Positions 6,461-10,896 of a stretch of DNA of 10,896 nucleotides are shown piece after piece. Made by a program: the position numbers and the translations under genes. The stretch's first letter is position 1. The number at the start of each line of letters is the position of its first letter. Source of the DNA: JALYSX01 sp036510515 (GTDB lineage Bacteria; Vulcanimicrobiota; Vulcanimicrobiia; Vulcanimicrobiales; Vulcanimicrobiaceae); the NCBI GenBank assembly GCA_036510515.1, contig DATCDS010000082.1, positions 1 to 10,896 of the forward strand, written 5' to 3'. The notes beneath the pieces were generated by a model, which was given only the letters and a program-made list of their open reading frames with translations, searched no databases and was not told where the DNA came from.

Positions 6461-7307
6461 AGTCGTAGAAGCCCTTGCCGCTCTTGCGCCCGAATTGACC
6501 GGCGAGGACCATGCGTTTGAGCAGCGGCGGCGGCGCCATCATCGGGTCCTTGAACTCGTCGAACATGATGTTGGCGATGAAATAGGTCGTGTCTAGGCCG
6601 ACGTAATCGAGCAGCTCCAGCGGTCCCATCGGATAGCCGCATCCCAACTTCATGCCCTTGTCGATGTCTTCTTTACTGGCCAGGCCTTGCTCGTAGACTC
6701 GTATAGCGTAGAGCAAATATGGCACGAGCAAGCGATTGACGACGAAGCCCGGCGTATCGGGCGTGAGGATCGGTTCTTTACCGAGCTTGCGGGCGAACGC
6801 AAAGAGCGTGTCGATCGTCTCTTGGCTCGTCGCGATCGTGCGCACGACCTCGACCAGCTTCATCAGCGGTACCGGATTGAAGAAGTGCAGGCCTGCGACC
6901 TTGTCGGGGCGTTTGGTGCTCGCGCCGAGTTCGATGACGCACAGGCTCGAGGTGTTGGTGCAGACGATCGCGTGCGCGGGCAGCAGCGCGTCCAGCCGCT
7001 CGAACAGCGCGGTCTTGACCGCGACGTTCTCGACGATCGCTTCGACGACCAGATCGCAGTCGCGCAGGCTCTCGACATCGGTCGTCGGCGTGATGCGTCC
7101 GTAGACCGCGTCGCGCTCCGTTTGCGTCAGCTTTCCTTTCTCGACGAATTTATCGAGCGATTTGGCGATCGAAGCCATCCCTTTGGCAAGGGGGGCGTCG
7201 GCGACTTCCATTAGGACGACGGGGAAACCGGCGGCCGCGCACGTTTGCGCGATGCCGTTGCCCATCAAACCGGCGCCACAGACGCCGACGGTGCGAATCT
7301 CAGGCAC
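6453..7307 (-). CDS. 3-hydroxybutyryl-CoA dehydrogenase
   Basis: A 284-residue single-function dehydrogenase, the usual length for the Hbd/FadB2 type, converting 3-hydroxybutyryl-CoA and acetoacetyl-CoA with NAD(P). The Rossmann motif is GVCGAGLMGNGIA (8-20). Catalytic residues are Ser120 in NTSS, His141 in LHFFNP, Glu153 in LVEVV and Asn191 in GFVVNR. The C-terminal domain has GYPMGPLELLDYVGLD and ends GRKSGKGFYDY, as expected. I chose the GTG at 7307 because AGAGGA lies six bases before it. An in-frame ATG at 7322 would add five residues (MRGSS) but has no Shine-Dalgarno site and itself overlaps the one used. It is the first gene of the minus-strand cluster and lies divergent from phoU. Confidence 0.94.
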   Translation of the reverse strand: MPEIRTVGVCGAGLMGNGIAQTCAAAGFPVVLMEVADAPLAKGMASIAKSLDKFVEKGKLTQTERDAVYGRITPTTDVESLRDCDLVVEAIVENVAVKTALFERLDALLPAHAIVCTNTSSLCVIELGASTKRPDKVAGLHFFNPVPLMKLVEVVRTIATSQETIDTLFAFARKLGKEPILTPDTPGFVVNRLLVPYLLYAIRVYEQGLASKEDIDKGMKLGCGYPMGPLELLDYVGLDTTYFIANIMFDEFKDPMMAPPPLLKRMVLAGQFGRKSGKGFYDYA

Positions 7308-7313
7308 AGAAGA

Positions 7314-7319
7314 TCCTCT
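7314..7319 (-). promoter_or_regulatory. Shine-Dalgarno site selecting the GTG start of the dehydrogenase gene
   Basis: AGAGGA on the minus strand lies six bases before the GTG at 7307. Because it follows the alternative ATG at 7322, it supports the GTG start. Confidence 0.6.
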
Positions 7320-7349
7320 CATTAGGTAAGCCGCAGAGGTTTCGTTACG

Positions 7350-7379
7350 TTGCGGGGAACCCACCTTTGCCCGTATACT
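7350..7379 (+). promoter_or_regulatory. Candidate sigma-70-type promoter for the phoU cluster
   Basis: TATACT at 7374-7379 matches five of six bases of the -10 consensus. TTGCGG at 7350-7355, 18 bp upstream, is a weak -35. It lies in the 111-bp divergent gap, 39 bases before the phoU GTG. The -10 is the most AT-rich spot of this gap. No Pho box was recognised. Confidence 0.4.
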
Positions 7380-7402
7380 ACAAGAGACCGTTATCTTCGA
7401 AT

Positions 7403-7408
7403 GGGAGG
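7403..7408 (+). promoter_or_regulatory. Shine-Dalgarno site selecting the GTG start of phoU
   Basis: GGGAGG lies ten bases before the GTG at 7419. It follows the in-frame ATG at 7401, so that ATG is probably not the start. Confidence 0.55.
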
Positions 7409-7418
7409 ACCGCAGTTC

Positions 7419-8054
7419 GTGCGCACCGCTTATCATGAGGCGCTGGAAGCGACCCGGCTGGACGTCGTGCGATTGGGCGCGCTCGCCGGCGATGCTATCC
7501 GCGTTTCCGTAGAGGCCCTGGAAGGGCGCGACGCGGCCGCGGGCGCGCGTGTGGTCGCGGGCGATGACGTTATCGACGACCTCCGTCGCAAGATCGAGGC
7601 GGCCTGCTTGGAGCTGATCTGGCGCCAGCAACCCGTTGCCGGCGAACTGCGTGAGATCGCCGCCATGCTCGATATCGCCACGGATCTCGAGCGGATCGGA
7701 GATTACGCGGTCGACATCGCCAAGAACGCCATCAAGCTGGCCGACGTTCCGTTGCGCCCGCAAAAGGTCGAAGTCGATCGCATCGCCGGGGTCGCACACG
7801 CCCTATTGCTCGATGCGATGCGCGCGTACATCGAACGGGACGTTCCGCTGGCCGACATCACGATCCAACGCGATGACGAGGTCGACGCGCTCTACAAGCG
7901 CAGTATCAAATTGCTTGAGGGCGAGATGATGGCCGACCCCGAGATGGTCCGCGCCGGCGCGCGGTATCTGTTCGTCTTGGCCGCGCTGGAACGCGTCGGC
8001 GATAGGGCCAACAACATCGCCTGGCACACGAAGGACATGGTCGGAGCGGCGTAA
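7419..8054 (+). CDS. phoU: PhoU-family phosphate signalling protein
   Basis: A 211-residue all-helical protein made of two PhoU repeats, about residues 5-105 and 115-205. Each repeat carries the family metal-binding motif: DLERIGDYA (89-97; Glu91, Asp95) and ALERVGDRANN (189-199; Glu191, Asp195). The N-terminus RTAYHEALEATRLDVVRLG matches PhoU homologues, which supports the GTG at 7419 with GGGAGG upstream rather than the ATG at 7401. PhoU normally links the PstSCAB phosphate transporter to the PhoR sensor kinase in the cytoplasm and restrains phosphate uptake. No pst, phoR or phoB gene is in the window, so this copy is separated from its usual partners unless they lie elsewhere. It heads a plus-strand cluster whose next gene starts four bases after its stop. 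Confidence 0.92.
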   Translation: MRTAYHEALEATRLDVVRLGALAGDAIRVSVEALEGRDAAAGARVVAGDDVIDDLRRKIEAACLELIWRQQPVAGELREIAAMLDIATDLERIGDYAVDIAKNAIKLADVPLRPQKVEVDRIAGVAHALLLDAMRAYIERDVPLADITIQRDDEVDALYKRSIKLLEGEMMADPEMVRAGARYLFVLAALERVGDRANNIAWHTKDMVGAA

Positions 8055-8058
8055 CGGC

Positions 8059-9204
8059 TTGACCACCCCGCTCCCTCGTTCCGAATTCGCCGTTACCGAA
8101 ACGTACGCGTATCTCAATCACGCGGCGGTCGGCGTGTTGCCGCAGACGACCAAGCGCGCGATCGACGCGTTCGTCGACGCGCAGGCACGTGCCGGCGTCT
8201 TGGGTACGTTCGGGTACGAAGCGCGAATGGATGCCTATCGCGCCCGCGTCGGCGCGTTTATCGGCGCGGGCGGCGACGAGATCGCGATGTTACGCAATAC
8301 GGGCGATGGGGCCACCGCGATCGCCAACGGCATCGCCTGGAAAGACGGCGACGAGATGCTCTTGTGCGCCGACGAGTTCCCGTCCAACGCGATCCCGTGG
8401 CTGGCGCTGGCGCGGCACGGCGTGAACGTCCGCGTGCTCTCGACGCAGAGCGAGCGCCTGACGCCCGACGCGCTGCGCCGCGCGATCTCCCCGCGCACGC
8501 GCGCGGTCAGCGTTTCGTGGGTGAACTTCGCCGATGGCTATCGGCACGATCTGGCCGGCTTGAGCGAGGTGACGCACGGCGTCCACGGGATCTTCGCCGT
8601 CGACGCGATCCAGGGTTTGGGCGCGTTTCCGCTCGACGTACGCGCGCTGGGCATCGACGCGCTCTACGCTAGCGGCGCCAAGTGGCTATTGGCCTTGCAA
8701 GGCGTCGGTTTTCTCTACGTCGCTGCAGAGCTATTGGGCCAGCTTCGCGTGGAAAACCCTGGATGGCGTTCGGTCGAGGACATGTGGGATTTTCTCAATT
8801 ACGATCAGCCGTGGATCGATAATGCGTCGCGCTTCGAAGGCGGTACGCCCAACTTCGTCGGTGCGCTGTCGCTGGCCACCTCGATCGACGTGATCGATGG
8901 CGCGGGCACCGCGGCGATCGGCAAGCACGTCCTGATGCTCACCGACCATCTCTGCGAGGGCCTCAACCGCTTGGGCGCGAGCGTCGCATCGATCCGCGGC
9001 GATGGTTGCTCTTCGGGGATCGTGACGTTTGAGATCCCCGGGTTCGACAGCGTCGCGCTTGGCCGCGCGATGCAGCACGACGACCAGGTGGTCACGACCT
9101 GGCGCCCCAACGGGATTCGCGTCGCCCCGCACGGGTATAACGACCTCGAAGACATCGATCGATTGCTCGAAGCGCTCGGGCGCGTCGTCAAGAAAGGCAC
9201 CTAA
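8059..9204 (+). CDS. Class-V aminotransferase-fold PLP enzyme
   Basis: A 381-residue fold-type I PLP enzyme. The N-terminal YLNHAAVGVLP (18-28) is typical of the class-V group that includes cysteine desulfurases, isopenicillin-N-epimerase-like proteins and kynureninases. Lys208 in ASGAKWLLALQG should bind PLP. Asp182 and Gln185 in VDAIQGLG contact the cofactor ring, and NTGDGAT (80-86) its phosphate. The C-terminal small domain ends with a RVAPHGYN-DIDRLLEAL pattern. A desulfurase catalytic cysteine loop is not apparent, so an epimerase-, lyase- or transaminase-type reaction is more likely; the substrate is unknown. The start is a TTG at 8059; the next in-frame ATG would remove the conserved N-terminus. 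GGAG at 8043-8046, within the end of phoU, is rather far away, so coupling to phoU translation is likely. Confidence 0.85.
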   Translation: MTTPLPRSEFAVTETYAYLNHAAVGVLPQTTKRAIDAFVDAQARAGVLGTFGYEARMDAYRARVGAFIGAGGDEIAMLRNTGDGATAIANGIAWKDGDEMLLCADEFPSNAIPWLALARHGVNVRVLSTQSERLTPDALRRAISPRTRAVSVSWVNFADGYRHDLAGLSEVTHGVHGIFAVDAIQGLGAFPLDVRALGIDALYASGAKWLLALQGVGFLYVAAELLGQLRVENPGWRSVEDMWDFLNYDQPWIDNASRFEGGTPNFVGALSLATSIDVIDGAGTAAIGKHVLMLTDHLCEGLNRLGASVASIRGDGCSSGIVTFEIPGFDSVALGRAMQHDDQVVTTWRPNGIRVAPHGYNDLEDIDRLLEALGRVVKKGT

Positions 9205-9860
9205 TGCTCGGCGTGTTGCTTTCGTTGGCCCTTGCCTCATCCGCGCCGGCGACGCCGCCGGACGGCTCGTACACGTACCAGACCTCCGCCCAAGGATCCA
9301 CCGGCTCCAGCGCACTGGTGCTCACGCACGCCGCTAGCGGACTGCAGGTCGTGGAGACGGCCAGCGGCTCGATCGCGGGCGTTAGCGCGACCGCGTCGGC
9401 GACGATGATGCTCAACGCCGATCTCTCGCCGGCTTCATACGTCGGCTCGTACTCGGGCGCCGGCACAAACGTGCAGACGACCGTGACGTTCGGCGCAAAC
9501 GGCGCGACCGAAACGATGACCGGCCTGGGTACGGCGGCGCCCCAGACGTACGCGCTGGGCGGCGCCGGTCATTTCGCGATCGTCGATGGCGCGCTGGTCA
9601 GCGGCTTTGCGATCCTGCCCGCGCAGTTTGCGGCCTGGGGCAACGGTTCGATCCAAGTCGTGATCCCGATTTACGGCCGCGCCGAACCCATCGCCGTCGC
9701 CCTTGCAACGCTGCCGCGCCCGTCCGCCGTTCCCAAGAACGATGTCGCCCTGACCGTCAGCGGTTCGATCCCGTTCACCGAATGGTACGACCCAAAGACG
9801 CTGGTGATGGACGAAGTCGAGGTTCCCAGCCAAAGCGTAACGATCACCCGAATCCATTAG
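9204..9860 (+). CDS. Small exported protein of unknown function
   Basis: A 218-residue protein that I do not recognise. The start ATG shares one base with the preceding stop (TAATG), a typical coupled junction. Residues 1-16 form a short hydrophobic export signal ending ASSAPA, unusual in having no positive charge before the core. The mature part is rich in Ala, Gly, Ser and Thr and has alternating hydrophobic residues, suggesting a beta-sheet sandwich or barrel (GSYTYQTSAQG, then TMMLNADLSPASYVGSY). There are no cysteines and no enzyme motif. The pattern of a GSYTY opening and a substrate-like YDPKTLVMDEVEVP end resembles generic secreted lipid- or polyester-related beta proteins, but this is a loose impression. 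It is the last gene of the phoU cluster. Confidence 0.7.
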   Translation: MLGVLLSLALASSAPATPPDGSYTYQTSAQGSTGSSALVLTHAASGLQVVETASGSIAGVSATASATMMLNADLSPASYVGSYSGAGTNVQTTVTFGANGATETMTGLGTAAPQTYALGGAGHFAIVDGALVSGFAILPAQFAAWGNGSIQVVIPIYGRAEPIAVALATLPRPSAVPKNDVALTVSGSIPFTEWYDPKTLVMDEVEVPSQSVTITRIH

Positions 9861-9923
9861 CGAAAAAGAAGCTGCCGACAGATCGACGAGATAGACCGGT
9901 CGCTTCGTGACGAATCTAAGCGG

Positions 9924-10896
9924 TTAGTTGCCGTCTATGCGAACGTAGGTGGGGCACATGACGGCATCGGTCATGCCGTGGATCAAACGCTTGTCGGCGG
10001 GCGCGACGGTGGCCAGGACGCCGCCCAGCGTAACATTGTCGCCGGCGACGAAATAGTACGGACACAGACGCGCCCGCCCGTCGAAGGTGCGGATTTCGTC
10101 CTTTTCGCGGTCGAAGTACGTTTGGGTCACGCGCTTGGCTTTGTGAAAGCGCTGTAAGATGCGCGGCGTCTTCTCGAATTCGTTGATGGCTTCGCTTAAC
10201 GTGGCTTGCCATTCGTCTTTGGTGAGGTCGTTGGCGACGCGCACGCCCTTAGAACCCCAGGCCAGCGCGGAAAAGCCCGACGGTTTCACGACGAAGTCGC
10301 GCTCGCTCTTGCCCAGTTCGAGTAACGCCATCCAATCGCTCACCGGCTTGCCGCCGGCTTCCAGACCGTAGATCACGGCTTGCGGCGGCAGGGGGCGCGG
10401 ATCGATTACCCACGTCTGCGGAAAGACCTTGGCTAACCGATCGTAGATTTCGCGGCCCAGTTCATCGCGCCACAGCTTGCTCAGCGCGGGATGGTGGAAT
10501 AGCGCGAACGCGAGCTTCTCCTCGAGGTGGGCTTTGGGAGGCGGCGTCATCTTGACACGGTTGTGTCGCGCAGAATAGAGGATCAACTCTTGTTTGGGAA
10601 CGTTGAGCAGATCGAACAGTTCGAAGTTGCGATACAGGACGTCGATCTTTTCTTCGCGACCGTCGGCCAGCCGGACGAACAGCGCTTCCTCGGTGAAGAC
10701 GATCTCCTGCGGGGCGCAGACGAAGGCTTCGATCGGATTCTCGATGCGCGAGAGCGCGTCGGCGAGCCAGCGCAGTTCGGGCCGATAATCGGCCGATTCT
10801 TCGGAAACGACGATCGCGACGACCGGCTTTTCCTGGCCGGACTGCGCGCGTACCATCGCGCCGAACCCGTCGGCGATCCCGTGCGCGCCGCCCAGC
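9924..10896 (-). CDS. Conserved-looking hypothetical protein, possibly ATP-grasp-like, N-terminus outside the window
   Basis: About 323 residues are visible. The frame is open to the right edge (reading LGGAHGIADGFGA before the ATG at 10856), so the true start lies beyond the window. Visible parts include an alternating strand-helix start (KPVVAIVVSEES), a DVLYRNFELFDLL segment, a helix with PPPKAHLEEKLAFALF, and FVVKPSGFSALAWGSKGV near 10290-10240. The last of these looks like the lysine- and glycine-rich nucleotide-binding strand-loop of ATP-grasp ligases. An ILQRF-KAKRV strand and a C-terminal YYFVAGDNVTLGGVLATV segment would fit the metal-binding half of the same fold. The similarity is by pattern only; it might belong to a circularly permuted ATP-grasp or glutathionylspermidine-synthase-like group. 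It converges on the 218-residue exported protein gene across 63 bp that hold no clear terminator. Confidence 0.7.
   Translation of the reverse strand, partial: LGGAHGIADGFGAMVRAQSGQEKPVVAIVVSEESADYRPELRWLADALSRIENPIEAFVCAPQEIVFTEEALFVRLADGREEKIDVLYRNFELFDLLNVPKQELILYSARHNRVKMTPPPKAHLEEKLAFALFHHPALSKLWRDELGREIYDRLAKVFPQTWVIDPRPLPPQAVIYGLEAGGKPVSDWMALLELGKSERDFVVKPSGFSALAWGSKGVRVANDLTKDEWQATLSEAINEFEKTPRILQRFHKAKRVTQTYFDREKDEIRTFDGRARLCPYYFVAGDNVTLGGVLATVAPADKRLIHGMTDAVMCPTYVRIDGN

Noticed and set aside
8059..9204. Cysteine desulfurase (IscS/SufS) assignment for the PLP enzyme
   Set aside because: The PLP-lysine region fits class V, but I saw no catalytic cysteine loop and no iscU, sufB or sufC neighbour.
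9901..9922. Possible terminator hairpin (CGCTT...AAGCG, or TTCG-TGA-CGAA) between the convergent genes at 9860 and 9924
   Set aside because: The stems are only four to five base pairs with competing pairings, and there is no run of T on either strand.

Overview
The window is GC-rich bacterial chromosome, tightly packed with ordinary metabolic and regulatory genes. There is no phage, insertion sequence, CRISPR array, rRNA or tRNA that I can recognise. The lineage is uncertain. GC-rich codons, frequent TTG/GTG starts and the mix of genes would fit an uncultured soil phylum such as Candidatus Eremiobacterota, but that is only a guess.

Layout: (1) the 3' end of a cyclopropane-fatty-acid-synthase-like gene on the + strand (1-213) meets, tail to tail, a minus-strand regulator that joins a DUF2249 domain to a Crp/Fnr body (210-1160). 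(2) Divergent from the regulator is a plus-strand cluster: acetyl-CoA C-acetyltransferase (1226-2425), a membrane-anchored TlpA-like thioredoxin (2428-2952) and an adenosine-deaminase-family enzyme (2978-3967). (3) That cluster meets a minus-strand cluster tail to tail. Read 5' to 3' it is 3-hydroxybutyryl-CoA dehydrogenase (7307-6453), enoyl-CoA hydratase (6460-5669), an unrecognised exported protein (5684-4620) and a CPBP/CAAX-type membrane protease (4635-3964). All junctions overlap, by 8, 16 and 16 bp. (4) Divergent from it across a 111-bp promoter region is a plus-strand cluster: PhoU (7419-8054), a class-V PLP enzyme (8059-9204) and a small exported protein (9204-9860). (5) After a 63-bp gap comes the 3' part of a minus-strand gene, possibly ATP-grasp-like (9924 to the window edge).

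Thiolase, hydroxyacyl-CoA dehydrogenase and crotonase together supply three consecutive steps that interconvert acetyl-CoA, acetoacetyl-CoA, 3-hydroxybutyryl-CoA and crotonyl-CoA. They sit in two opposed transcription units. The Crp-like regulator lies head to head with the thiolase and could control it; this is inference from position.

The most distinctive structure is a 15-bp perfect direct repeat at both ends of the unrecognised exported gene. Each copy carries the stop of one gene and the ATG of the next, so removing one repeat unit would join the crotonase to the protease gene with the same overlap. Other points are the DUF2249-Crp/Fnr fusion, two convergent gene pairs that share stop-codon bases, and a probable mis-set or non-canonical start in the deaminase gene. 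I did not find clear evidence for a wholly new system.
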